A stretch of 14,810 nt of DNA from Fibrobacter sp. (lineage in GTDB: Bacteria; Fibrobacterota; Fibrobacteria; Fibrobacterales; Fibrobacteraceae). The notes under the pieces are model-generated. The model ran no database searches, had not been told where the DNA came from, and saw only the letters and a program-made list of their open reading frames with translations. How positions within the stretch are numbered: the stretch's first letter is position 1; each line of letters starts with the position of its first letter. This document shows, piece by piece, positions 7,019 to 14,810 of the stretch. The stretch is taken from contig JAAYXQ010000022.1 of assembly GCA_012515825.1 (NCBI GenBank), positions 1 through 14,810 on the forward strand, written 5' to 3'. Position numbers and translations under genes: made by a program.

Positions 7019-8503
7019 CTAGACTGATAATTTTTGACTATTTCTCTTTATATTTATCAGCACCAAAATTTCTGATAAATGTTTTTGAGACGATTCAGAT
7101 ATTATAATAATTGTAGTGACTACAATCAGATAAATTATTAGTTCGTAATAAATTGGTTGGCCAGCACAAATTTTTTTATAAACCCAGATTAATATTAGTG
7201 GTAACAGTAAGAATAACACGAATGGTCTGTTTAAGCTCAGTAATTTGAAGAAAACATTTTTTATTGTATATCCTAGTTGCAATAATGTAGTACCCCAAAC
7301 AACAATGGTAAGATAAAAACTTGAAATACTAACACCTAACGCAATTCCATCAATTCCTAATTTCAATTTTACAAAAAATAACTCCATGATTACACAAATC
7401 GCCAGACAGCTTGACATATACGCCAATGCTAACTTTTGCTTGTTAATTGCAATTAAATAATTCAAACCGTTCCTTACCTGGCATGTAAAATAAAACCCAA
7501 TAAGCAATATTTGCACAGATTGAAGACCTTTAGTATACTCTTTGAAAAGCAACTCGTAGAATATCGGTAAAATAGTTAAAACAATGCCTATCATTGGGCA
7601 TATGATAATTCCAAGAACTCTCGTTGGTCCGACTACGATTCGCTCAAGTTGTTCACGACTGCAATTACCACCGAGTTTCTCACTTATTTTCGGATATAGT
7701 ACCCTACCAGCACTCAATGGTATAAGAGATAAAGTTGAAACTATTCTCGTCCCTAATCCATAATAACCAGTCATCGTTTTACCAAGCAAAGACATAGAAA
7801 TTAAGCGATCAATTGATTGTTGAATTCCCCAGAACCACCAGATCATTGATATTGGCAGCCCTATTTTAATATTTTTTAATAATTCATTCTTTTTGATTTT
7901 GAATTTTAGTGGACCAAATTTTTTTGTTGCCATATAGATGGATATTAGCTGAATGGCAAGATTACTTATAAAGTACCCGGCTATTGCGCCTTTAAAATGG
8001 AAAAAATATGTTAGAGGAACTAAGGTTATAAACATTAAAATCGATTGAAACCCTTCCAAAAAACCCGTCATCTTGAAATTCTGATGAGCCATTGATCGAC
8101 CATGGTTGAACATAAAGAAAAAACCAGACGAAGAAATAATCGTCATTGCTGCTATTGATATGAGCATTAAAAATTTTAATCGAAAAGATAAGACAATTAT
8201 TATAATCCCACCTATTATAGCAACTAAAATTGATGCCAATACTATTGATGCATATACATTATTTTCAAGTTCTCGAGCTTTTTCAAATAAACCTTTACCT
8301 ATATAAAATGGGTATTGCTTTACCAATGTTTCCATTGTTCCCAAACAGAAAATTGGTGTATACATGGTGATAAGTTGCAGCGTAAGAAATAATCCATATT
8401 CAGATGGTTCGAGGAATTTTGTAATTAAGAAAAATAAGAAGACACTAAAAACCTTCGCAATTGAAACTGCGGAAAAAAACATAAAGACATTTTTCAATGA
8501 CAT
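7019..8503 (-). CDS. Wzx-like polysaccharide flippase (oligosaccharide export family)
   Basis: The 494-aa integral membrane protein is hydrophobic over most of its length, with roughly 12-14 candidate membrane segments. The N-terminus (MSLKNVFMFFSAVSIAKVFS, then FFLITKFLEPSEYGLFLTLQ) is the usual opening of this family, including the LEPSEYG turn between the first two helices. Basic cytoplasmic loops such as KFGPLKFKIKKNELLKNIKI precede the half-way helix pair. Such proteins flip undecaprenyl-linked repeat units from the inner to the outer leaflet of the cytoplasmic membrane. Length and shape are normal, with no frameshift. It follows the polymerase-like gene after 132 bases and is the last intact gene before the decayed 1.8 kb stretch. 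The ribosome binding site before the ATG is weak. Confidence 0.85.
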   Translation of the reverse strand: MSLKNVFMFFSAVSIAKVFSVFLFFLITKFLEPSEYGLFLTLQLITMYTPIFCLGTMETLVKQYPFYIGKGLFEKARELENNVYASIVLASILVAIIGGIIIIVLSFRLKFLMLISIAAMTIISSSGFFFMFNHGRSMAHQNFKMTGFLEGFQSILMFITLVPLTYFFHFKGAIAGYFISNLAIQLISIYMATKKFGPLKFKIKKNELLKNIKIGLPISMIWWFWGIQQSIDRLISMSLLGKTMTGYYGLGTRIVSTLSLIPLSAGRVLYPKISEKLGGNCSREQLERIVVGPTRVLGIIICPMIGIVLTILPIFYELLFKEYTKGLQSVQILLIGFYFTCQVRNGLNYLIAINKQKLALAYMSSCLAICVIMELFFVKLKLGIDGIALGVSISSFYLTIVVWGTTLLQLGYTIKNVFFKLLSLNRPFVLFLLLPLILIWVYKKICAGQPIYYELIIYLIVVTTIIIISESSQKHLSEILVLINIKRNSQKLSV

Positions 8504-8635
8504 TTAATTTCGATTCTATTGATGAGATGTTATTCTAAGATTCTAGTAATAATACCGCTATCATCCCTCAGATTTTTTCCAGAAAAAATTAACAAGGTAA
8601 CCGATGAAATCATAGATAGCAAGCTTGGTCGCATA

Positions 8636-9925
8636 TTAGACATACATCGGTTCCACACCAGATTCAAGATTAATCCTTGTAATAATAAATGAGCCAAACG
8701 CAAATGTTAAATATACAATGGCAATTGACTGGTCAAAGAATGGGATCGAAAAAAAAGTAACTACTTGAGAGAAAAGTGATGCCCCAATCGCCCAAACCAG
8801 CATTTGATCAGCTTGTGATGCATTATGTTTGACCCTTAAATATGTTCCGATATTTCTAAAACATAATAACTGGATATAAATAAAGAGAGCAAGTAATAAA
8901 ATTCCTCCATTTATCCCAATAAGGAGGTATTGGTTTGTAATATCTGTGTGGTTAGGATCCGAATTTATTCCATAGGGCATCCAGTGCCTAGTATAATTAG
9001 TACCAATCAACCACCACTCATTAAAATGGTTTATAGCACTTGTAATTAATTCTGCCCTATGCCATCCTGTACTTGAACCGGTCAGGTCAATTTTTGCAAT
9101 TATGTACCATACCGGTGCTTTCATAAAAATATGCAATACAATTATGCCAATAATTAAACACCAGCGTATCATTTTCATTTTTTCCCGTAATTTCCAAAAA
9201 CAATACCCGATGATGGACATGAGTAGTGCCATAATAGGCCCACTTGATGCAGTTGCAAATATTCCAAGTATAACAGAAATTGCACATAAGATGCACACCT
9301 TACGATTCGCTTTTCCCTGCCACCACAATGATACGATATAAGGAAACGACACTGCCATAAAACTACCTGCAAGAATCGGGTGTAAAAATGGACCAGTAGC
9401 TCTGATTTTATTGCTTCTAATGATCAAGGGAATCGGCTGCAAACTGAATTCTGAGAGTAAATTATTTCCTGTCAACTTTTCATAAATCAAAACTAATGAA
9501 AGTGGAATAAATACAAATCCAAATGAGCGTAGGCAGTATATAAAGTCTTCCTTATTTGCAATTAAACATCGTGAAAGAAGATACAACCCGATGATATCAA
9601 ATGCAAAACCTCCACGATTAACTATACCTGAAAAATTAGGCTTTAAAATAGAACCTGTTAAAAATGTGATAATCGAGTAAGCGATCATCAATTTGTCCAA
9701 TTTCGTAATTCCACCACTAATTGGCTCCTTTCGTATTAGGATCCTTATAATTCCAGCAAGCACTATCAATCTATAAGCAGACATTGTGATGATATTAAAA
9801 TCAAGCTTAGCAAGTTGAGTAAAACTACATATTGAGATCAATAAACTAGTTATGGCAATTCTCCTGGATGCGAACAGCATCATGCATATAAGAAAAAATA
9901 GAAATATCAAACCGAAGGAGGACAT
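8636..9925 (-). CDS. O-antigen polymerase/ligase-like membrane protein (Wzy or WaaL type)
   Basis: The 429-aa protein has about 11-12 hydrophobic segments and the marks of the O-antigen ligase/polymerase family (Wzy_C-like). These are KIRATGPFLHPILAGSF near residue 165-180, a large loop with TGSSTGWHRAELI near residue 283, and NQYLLIGINGG near residue 330. In the family this outer loop binds the lipid-linked sugar. Next to a flippase the likely role is polymerising repeat units on the outer face of the membrane; a ligase role cannot be excluded because the two share this fold. The start at 9925 is preceded by AGAGG only two bases away and GGAG further off, so initiation may be weak. There are 210 bases between it and the upstream glycosyltransferase gene. 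Confidence 0.8.
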   Translation of the reverse strand: MSSFGLIFLFFLICMMLFASRRIAITSLLISICSFTQLAKLDFNIITMSAYRLIVLAGIIRILIRKEPISGGITKLDKLMIAYSIITFLTGSILKPNFSGIVNRGGFAFDIIGLYLLSRCLIANKEDFIYCLRSFGFVFIPLSLVLIYEKLTGNNLLSEFSLQPIPLIIRSNKIRATGPFLHPILAGSFMAVSFPYIVSLWWQGKANRKVCILCAISVILGIFATASSGPIMALLMSIIGYCFWKLREKMKMIRWCLIIGIIVLHIFMKAPVWYIIAKIDLTGSSTGWHRAELITSAINHFNEWWLIGTNYTRHWMPYGINSDPNHTDITNQYLLIGINGGILLLALFIYIQLLCFRNIGTYLRVKHNASQADQMLVWAIGASLFSQVVTFFSIPFFDQSIAIVYLTFAFGSFIITRINLESGVEPMYV

Positions 9926-10135
9926 TGCCTCTATTCATCTCCAAACACTAATAAACAACGATTAGACCAAAGTTTGTAGCATTGATTATGGATTTGATAA
10001 TATTGGTGCTACACTTCATATTCCGTGAAGATTGATTTCTGCGTTTAAGGTATGCTGTTTAAGATGTGTTCTTTTGATCAGATTTTGATAAAGAAACTTA
10101 TCGAAGGTAGAAATGATATTATTAGTAATGGTATC

Positions 10136-11317
10136 TCAATGGATAACTGATCGATATGCCTTCATTAGATTTTGTTTCTGTATTTGCCACGATAGTACCT
10201 CTTCTATTCTTTTAAGACCAAATTGGCCCATTTCATTTCTTTTTTGGGGATTATCAAGCAACTCAATAATTGCCTGGGCAAATAGTTCTTTAGAGTTCTC
10301 ACGTATATAATAAGCAGCATTTTGTGCAGTCACTTCTCCCTCAGTTGTATAAAACTGGATAATAGGTTTACCAAAGGTCATGTATTCCATTATTTTGATC
10401 ATTGTGGATTTATCAGTAAACTCATTTCCGAACTCAGGATTAACACATAGATCTACAGTCGATAATATCTGGTGCAGCTCCTCATCAGGTATATAACCGG
10501 TAAATACGACATACCTGTCAACGCCTTTACTTTTTGATAGCTGAACCAGATGTTTCCAATACGGCCCTGTGCCTATAATGATGAATTTGATATAAGTAAT
10601 ATTTCTTTTATTTACTAAATAATCCACAATCTCAAGTAAGTTATCAATTCCTTCCTGTTGTGCAATGATGCCAACATAACCCACAAGATATTTAAAACCA
10701 TCTCTTAACATTTCGTTAGGACACATTTTTCTAATCTTATTCATATCAGGTCCATTACGAACTACAAAAACATCACCATCCTTTTTATTTCCCCTTGAAA
10801 TAGCTATTTTTTTATAGCTTTCATTGGTTGAGATAACCAGATCTGCAGTTATGAATGTTAATTTCTCCATTGCAAACATTACACGATAAAGAAAATCTTT
10901 ACGATTAAATTTTGCAAAATAGTTTTCGGGACAAATATCATGATGATCAAAAATATATTTAACTCCAAATAGCTTGTAGGGTAGAGCAATTAAAAACACA
11001 TGGTCAGGCGGATTTGCCGCATGTATTGCATGGAATCTTTTTTTTATATAAACACGTATACTAAGTAAAGTTTCCCAGAAAAGTGCATTAGCATATTCAA
11101 CAATAAATCCCCATTTATTATATGCCTCTATTGGCATTGGGTGTCGGTATACGTCTATTCCATTAATCTGTTCAAATTTTTTATCTGTTTTCTTATTTAC
11201 TGGACAGATAACACTCACATCATAACCATATTCGAATGCTGCAATAGCTTCATTTCTCACCCTTACATCCTTGGGAAAGGAATTATTCTCAACAATAAAG
11301 AGAATATGTTTTTTCAT
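10136..11317 (-). CDS. Family 4 (GT-B) glycosyltransferase, translationally coupled to the dehydrogenase
   Basis: The 393-aa enzyme starts MKKHILFIVENNSFPKDVRV, the opening of WbuB-like GT4 enzymes. It carries DHHDICPENYF in the acceptor half, YVGIIAQQEGIDNLLE at the start of the C-terminal domain, IIIGTGPYWKHL, VFTGYIPDEELHQIL, and the donor-site signature DKSTMIKIMEYMTFGKPIIQ near residue 300-315. It should add a sugar to the lipid carrier-linked chain in the cytoplasm. The ATG at 11317 overlaps the stop of the dehydrogenase gene by four bases (ATGA), typical of coupled translation. A TTG six bases earlier is in frame but less likely. AGGA lies about 10 bases upstream of the ATG. Donor and acceptor are unknown. 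Confidence 0.88.
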   Translation of the reverse strand: MKKHILFIVENNSFPKDVRVRNEAIAAFEYGYDVSVICPVNKKTDKKFEQINGIDVYRHPMPIEAYNKWGFIVEYANALFWETLLSIRVYIKKRFHAIHAANPPDHVFLIALPYKLFGVKYIFDHHDICPENYFAKFNRKDFLYRVMFAMEKLTFITADLVISTNESYKKIAISRGNKKDGDVFVVRNGPDMNKIRKMCPNEMLRDGFKYLVGYVGIIAQQEGIDNLLEIVDYLVNKRNITYIKFIIIGTGPYWKHLVQLSKSKGVDRYVVFTGYIPDEELHQILSTVDLCVNPEFGNEFTDKSTMIKIMEYMTFGKPIIQFYTTEGEVTAQNAAYYIRENSKELFAQAIIELLDNPQKRNEMGQFGLKRIEEVLSWQIQKQNLMKAYRSVIH

Positions 11318-12633
11318 TTCCAAGCAATTCCTGTATAATTTTGGTTAATACTGATTTTGTTCTGAAAAGAAACGTTTACCAGATCATATATAATTGTATT
11401 ACCAGGCAATGAATCTAAGATCTTAATAAATTCCTTTTCATTGTTAACAACAACCACAACATCTACATTGGCTATGATATCTTCCGGTTTATCTGTAATA
11501 AATTTGGAAATATAGGGAATTTTGCTCATTATATAATCTTTATTTGCGCCCATAAGATTTGCCAGGTGCACATTCTTGTCATAAATAGTTATCTCAAAAC
11601 CTTTTCCTATAAGTTTTTCAATAACATCAACAATAGGGCTACACCTCAGATCATCAGTATCCTCTTTAAATGCCAGCCCTAAAAAACCAATACGCGGTTT
11701 ACCAAAATCAATTATCTTATTAAGAACAATTTCTTTTTGTAATTCATTGCTTTTCAGGATACTGTCTAAAACTGGGCTTTCAAGATAAAAATCATGTGCA
11801 ATGGTGTTCAATGCTTTTAAATCTTTTGGAAGACATGAACCACCAAACGCGAAACCCGGTTTAAGGTATTTGGAAGAAATATTAAGTTTATCATCTTTGC
11901 AAAAAATATCCATCAATTCAAAAGAGTTTATTCCCATTTTTTTACAAATATTGCCTATTTCATTCGCAAAAGTTATCTTTAAGGCATGAAATGCATTGTT
12001 GACATATTTAATCAACTCCGCCACTTCTATTTCTGTGTGAATAAAAGGCGCCTTAATTTCATTATATACTTCCTGAAGGATACTTACAGCTTTTTCACAT
12101 GATGACCCCACAAGAGTATAAGGTGGATTGTAAAAGTCATGAACTGCTGTACCCTCACGCAAAAATTCGGGATTGGAAACTACAGAAAAATCAACATCCT
12201 TTTCTTTACCAGATAAGTCTTCAATAATATGGGCAACCCTTTCGTTTGTCCCTGGCATTACGGTAGAACGTATGGCTATTACATGAAAAGAATCTTTATT
12301 TTTTAAAGCGCAACCAATCTCTTTTGCGACCTTATATACACCTTCCAGGTTTAAATGGCCATTTGGTGTGGGTGGTGTACCAACACAAATAAATGAAACA
12401 TCAGAATTGCAGATAGCTTTACTACAATCAGTTGTTGCTTCTATTCTATTTTTACGTCTTTGCTCAAAGAGTATATTATCAATTTCTTTTTCTACTATAG
12501 GTGATTTCCCGGTGTTTATAAATTCTACCTTTATACTGTTAACATCCACCCCACAAACATGATGATTACTTTTTGCCAAACACCCGACACTTATAGTCCC
12601 AATATATCCTAATCCAAAAATACTTATATTCAA
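11314..12633 (-). CDS. algD: Nucleotide-sugar dehydrogenase, AlgD-like (GDP-mannose or UDP-sugar 6-dehydrogenase)
   Basis: The 439-aa cytoplasmic enzyme would oxidise the C6 alcohol of a nucleotide sugar to a uronic acid with two NAD+. It has the NAD-binding FGLGYIG at residues 6-12 followed by VDVNSIKVEFINTGKSPIVE, then CVGTPP, RSTVMPGT, SNPEFLREGTAVHDFYNPPY, the helix ELIKYVNNAFHALKITFANE and the catalytic PGFAFGGSCLPKDLKAL with Cys267. The PGFAFGGSCLPKD form and 439-aa length match the AlgD branch (436 aa, Cys268 in Pseudomonas) better than the UDP-glucose dehydrogenase form GFGGSCFPKD. Substrate cannot be proven from this. The TTG start is favoured because GGAGG sits four bases upstream and the next residues are the conserved NISIFGLG. 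Its stop overlaps the next gene by ATGA. Confidence 0.88.
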   Translation of the reverse strand: MNISIFGLGYIGTISVGCLAKSNHHVCGVDVNSIKVEFINTGKSPIVEKEIDNILFEQRRKNRIEATTDCSKAICNSDVSFICVGTPPTPNGHLNLEGVYKVAKEIGCALKNKDSFHVIAIRSTVMPGTNERVAHIIEDLSGKEKDVDFSVVSNPEFLREGTAVHDFYNPPYTLVGSSCEKAVSILQEVYNEIKAPFIHTEIEVAELIKYVNNAFHALKITFANEIGNICKKMGINSFELMDIFCKDDKLNISSKYLKPGFAFGGSCLPKDLKALNTIAHDFYLESPVLDSILKSNELQKEIVLNKIIDFGKPRIGFLGLAFKEDTDDLRCSPIVDVIEKLIGKGFEITIYDKNVHLANLMGANKDYIMSKIPYISKFITDKPEDIIANVDVVVVVNNEKEFIKILDSLPGNTIIYDLVNVSFQNKISINQNYTGIAWK

Positions 12634-12637
12634 GTTA

Positions 12638-12796
12638 CCTCCACTTTTTATAATTAGGTCGCCAAATTATAAATCCATCTAATATTAATGGAAATGTGCC
12701 TACATTTCTTGTAATGAAATATCCGAGTTTTTGATAAAAGGTATTGGAAAGAATATAAGTCAGTCCACTATAAAAAGCTATTTCTTTATGTGAATA
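12638..12796 (-). pseudogene. C-terminal coding remnant upstream of the dehydrogenase, family uncertain
   Basis: A 53-codon open stretch without a start codon reads IAFYSGLTYILSNTFYQKLG, then YFITRNVGTFPLILDGFI and WRPNYKKWR, and stops two bases before the GGAGG-TTG start region of the dehydrogenase. The composition is convincingly protein-like and the position fits the end of an upstream gene of the cluster. The NTFYQKLGY piece faintly recalls the last helix of GNAT acetyltransferases, but that is too weak for a call. A stop precedes it in frame and the region above is broken, so it is probably the tail of a decayed gene. Confidence 0.35.
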
Positions 12797-12895
12797 TTAA
12801 AATTTGATTTTTATCTAAAACAGGTTACTGATTAGCTAAGTAACATACCTTAGATTATCTTTCAGGTAATGGCAATAAATATTTCCAAACACCCA

Positions 12896-13010
12896 TCAGT
12901 TAAGACTTTTCAATCCAAAACTTCCTATTTTTCCCGAAATAACAGCCCTTACCAGTTCAATACGCTGAATATGCTCTCTCTACTTAAAGCTTTTATCTAA
13001 TGACTCTCCT
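12896..13010 (-). pseudogene. Second coding remnant between deacetylase and dehydrogenase
   Basis: After GAGGAG (about 13005-13011), a possible old ribosome binding site, one frame reads SLDKSFK, a stop, then REHIQRIELVRAVISGK and IGSFGLKSLN before another stop at 12898-12896. A further 14-codon piece (LMGVWKYLLPLPER) follows in another frame just after. These may belong to the same broken gene as the stretch at 12638-12796, about 370 bases in all, too small for a full enzyme unless part is deleted. I do not recognise the family. Confidence 0.25.
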
Positions 13011-13034
13011 CAAAAAAATGCTGCTGTATGCTGT

Positions 13035-13982
13035 TTATGAATTGTAAAGTGAAGGGTCTTTTAAATTTAATTCATATTCCTTTACAAACAATGCAAATTC
13101 CTTGGGTAATGGGTTCCAATACTTACCATGGTATTCGGTTTTGATGTGTTTAAGGAAATCTTCATAAAGACTACAAGAGTATTCATCAATTCCATTTTTT
13201 GAATTTTTTTCAAAATTAATGTAGTCTGGGTGTACTATTACTGTAGCCATTCCACCTTTTTCTACAATCCACTTGAGTTTTTCTTGCCAGATCCTGCAGG
13301 ATTTCTCTTTTTTCAGAACGAAAAGTGTAAAATCCTGCGGCAGGGTATATGGGATCTCGACAAACCCTTTCGCAGTATCTTCCTGTTGATACCAGAAAGG
13401 GAAAATGGTATTTACCCCATCAGATTGCGGCTCAAAGGGATCTGTGTCAAAAGTTGAACAATCATAAAGAATTTCCAAATTTGCAATCCAGGCAAGATTA
13501 TGGTGCATTGATGCAGATCGAAAACCACATGCATTCCATTCTTTAAGACATTTGTTAATAGCCAAGGATCTTTCATCAAAAATTTTTTTTGTTCTGTATA
13601 ATTTCCCATCATGATTGTAATCATGAACACCGACCTCAAAACCATTACTCTGCAGCCATAATCTTGCTTCTGGTGGAACAGGATATTTATAAGGAACGAT
13701 ATTGAATGAAGATTTAAAGCCATACTGGCTGTCTATTTCCGCCAGATTTTTACATCTGTTCATTCCTCGCGATGACTCAACATCATGGGTAATTATAACT
13801 GCAAACCTTTTTCCATCCGGCCACCCCTGCCAACATTCAGGCACATTTCCAGAGATCTTATTTATGGGCCATACATATTTTGATTTCAGCAACTGCTGTC
13901 TAATAATCATTCTTCTTATTGCAATTTGCAGCCTGCGAGAAAATAATGGCTTCAGTAGATAATAAAAGTCACGCAAGAACAT
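13035..13982 (-). CDS. Polysaccharide deacetylase (CE4-like)
   Basis: The 315-aa protein begins MFLRDFYYLLKPLFSRRLQI, typical of polysaccharide deacetylase-like proteins in exopolysaccharide clusters, followed by WPDGKRFAVIITHDVESSRG. The Asp of THDVE stands where CE4 enzymes keep their first metal-site acid. VGVHDYNHDGKLY supplies the paired metal-binding histidines (H-x3-H). GFRSASMHHN and STFDTDPFEPQ follow, and a late VIVHPDYI could provide the final active-site residue. The enzyme would remove N- or O-acetyl groups from a sugar of the pathway. There is no signal peptide, so it may act in the cytoplasm or at the membrane. I chose the ATG at 13982 because it matches the family start; an in-frame TTG at 14087 would add 35 unlikely residues. 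Neither has a strong ribosome binding site. Confidence 0.8.
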   Translation of the reverse strand: MFLRDFYYLLKPLFSRRLQIAIRRMIIRQQLLKSKYVWPINKISGNVPECWQGWPDGKRFAVIITHDVESSRGMNRCKNLAEIDSQYGFKSSFNIVPYKYPVPPEARLWLQSNGFEVGVHDYNHDGKLYRTKKIFDERSLAINKCLKEWNACGFRSASMHHNLAWIANLEILYDCSTFDTDPFEPQSDGVNTIFPFWYQQEDTAKGFVEIPYTLPQDFTLFVLKKEKSCRIWQEKLKWIVEKGGMATVIVHPDYINFEKNSKNGIDEYSCSLYEDFLKHIKTEYHGKYWNPLPKEFALFVKEYELNLKDPSLYNS

Positions 13983-14208
13983 TTTGGGCACCAAAGTAAA
14001 TGGAAGTATAAATTTTACTTCTCCTTTTCCAGAACAACAGAAAATAAAAGAACACCGATTTGCCTTCTCTTCGAACAGTCTCAACAATTAGCATACTTGC
14101 TCTCCATTTTTATAAACAGTCATCAATAGTTAATAGCTATTACATTTAGGGAAACCAGCAGAATTGATGATTTGTTGATGACGTAATTTAACCTTATGGT
14201 AATGTATA

Positions 14209-14789
14209 CTAATTTAACGCAAGGAAAATGACAAAATGTCTGAACAATTCAGTCATCCTCATTTTATGGTATTTTATCGGATATTTAATCAGATTGTATC
14301 TCTTTAATTTAAAGTCTCTTTGTTTTACTCTAATTTTAGTGATGCTGGCAAAAAGCAGTAACCCAATTCCTCCCAGTTCAAGTATCCAGTTCAAGTGCAC
14401 ATTTCTAGGCCCGGATTTAAGTAAGCAACCCATGTGATAAAATGAAGCAGCTCGAATAATTATAAAAGAAATAAGTAGCAAAAAGCCTGTAAATGAGAAC
14501 AGGAAATGCACCCACTCTCTGTGTAACACCCACCAGATCAGGAAAATTAATGATGAAACCAAACTAATGATTAGAAGAATAAATAAAAACTGTACCAAAC
14601 GGCTCTTCATACCAACCCCGACTAAAGACACAACCCTTCCAATTTCAGTGAAGAGCGATTGAATGTCCAGCTGCTTGTTTATGTCAAATAAAAGCAGTTA
14701 CAAAAGCAAGTGCAGATATCAGAAAATAAAAATACAGTGGACCATGCAATGGGGGTGAGATCACCAATTGAAGGAGTCCAGTTTAACAT
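14209..14789 (-). pseudogene. Frameshifted small multi-pass membrane protein of polysaccharide clusters
   Basis: One long open frame (14631-14209, GTG start) gives three or four hydrophobic segments, with FIIIRAASFYHM and LNWILELGGIGLLLFASI, features I recall from a small membrane protein found beside deacetylases in exopolysaccharide clusters. The missing N-terminus is upstream in other frames. MLNWTPSIGDLTPIAWSTV starts at an ATG at 14789, a hydrophobic YFYFLISALAFVTAF follows in a second frame, and INKQLDIQSLFTEIGRVVS returns in the frame of the long piece, just before the GTG. GWYEE appears in a further frame. Three to four frameshifts separate these pieces, so a full protein of about 190 aa cannot be made. 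The C-terminal tail after ASITKIR also looks longer than usual. Function of intact relatives is unknown to me. Sequencing error is the alternative. Confidence 0.55.
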
Positions 14790-14810
14790 AAAGATTTAAG
14801 AAAATTCTAA

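Noticed and set aside
8567..8635. In-frame continuation after the polymerase stop, reading TKLAIYDFIGYLVNFFWKKS.
   Set aside because: It looks protein-like but follows a normal-length protein end with a clear stop and has no start of its own. It is too short to support readthrough or a remnant.
10020..10135. In-frame continuation of about 38 codons after the stop of the family 4 glycosyltransferase.
   Set aside because: The glycosyltransferase already ends with its usual C-terminal helix, and the extension resembles nothing known.
13983..14087. N-terminal extension of the deacetylase from a TTG at 14087.
   Set aside because: The 35 extra residues are Cys-rich and unlike the family, while MFLRDFYYLLKPL at 13982 is the family-like start.

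Overview
The window is the inside of a cell-surface polysaccharide (exopolysaccharide or O-antigen-like) biosynthesis locus from an AT-rich Gram-negative bacterium. All recognisable genes lie on the minus strand, so transcription runs from high to low coordinates. The Wzx/Wzy-type gene set, an exported beta-helix protein and an exported fibronectin type III protein suggest an envelope polymer. The phylum cannot be fixed from this sequence; Fibrobacterota or another FCB-related group is a guess. TTG starts are used, for example by the sugar dehydrogenase, which has a clear ribosome binding site.

Layout in the direction of transcription. At the right edge is a frameshifted gene for a small membrane protein (14789-14209), then a polysaccharide deacetylase (13982-13035). 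A roughly 400-base gap follows that holds scraps of coding sequence. Next is the core: an AlgD-type nucleotide-sugar dehydrogenase (12633-11314) overlapping by ATGA a family-4-like glycosyltransferase (11317-10136), an O-antigen polymerase/ligase-like membrane protein (9925-8636) and a Wzx-like flippase (8503-7019). The 1.8 kb from 7018 to 5244 has no intact gene. Read with frame changes, it contains two decayed genes: a TIM-barrel sugar phosphate isomerase/epimerase-like gene and the first half of a Gfo/Idh/MocA oxidoreductase. The locus then resumes with a family-2 glycosyltransferase (5222-4164), a secreted right-handed beta-helix protein (3879-2419), a second GT-B glycosyltransferase (2198-1125) and a short exported fibronectin type III protein (918-508).

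The left 500 bases hold an unidentified coding-like stretch, then what looks like one end of an IS4-type insertion sequence with the first codons of its transposase. Last is the start of another minus-strand gene, cut by the window edge, whose start codon lies inside a perfect 10-bp inverted repeat.

A plausible working model, which is inference: the dehydrogenase makes a nucleotide-linked uronic acid, at least three glycosyltransferases build a lipid-linked repeat unit, the flippase exports it and the Wzy-like protein polymerises or ligates it. The deacetylase and the beta-helix protein (lyase or epimerase-like fold) could trim or modify the product outside the cytoplasm. No initiating phosphoglycosyltransferase, Wza or Wzc is in the window, so they must lie elsewhere if this is a classical Wzx/Wzy pathway. 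The decayed isomerase and oxidoreductase suggest the locus has lost the ability to make one of its former sugars.
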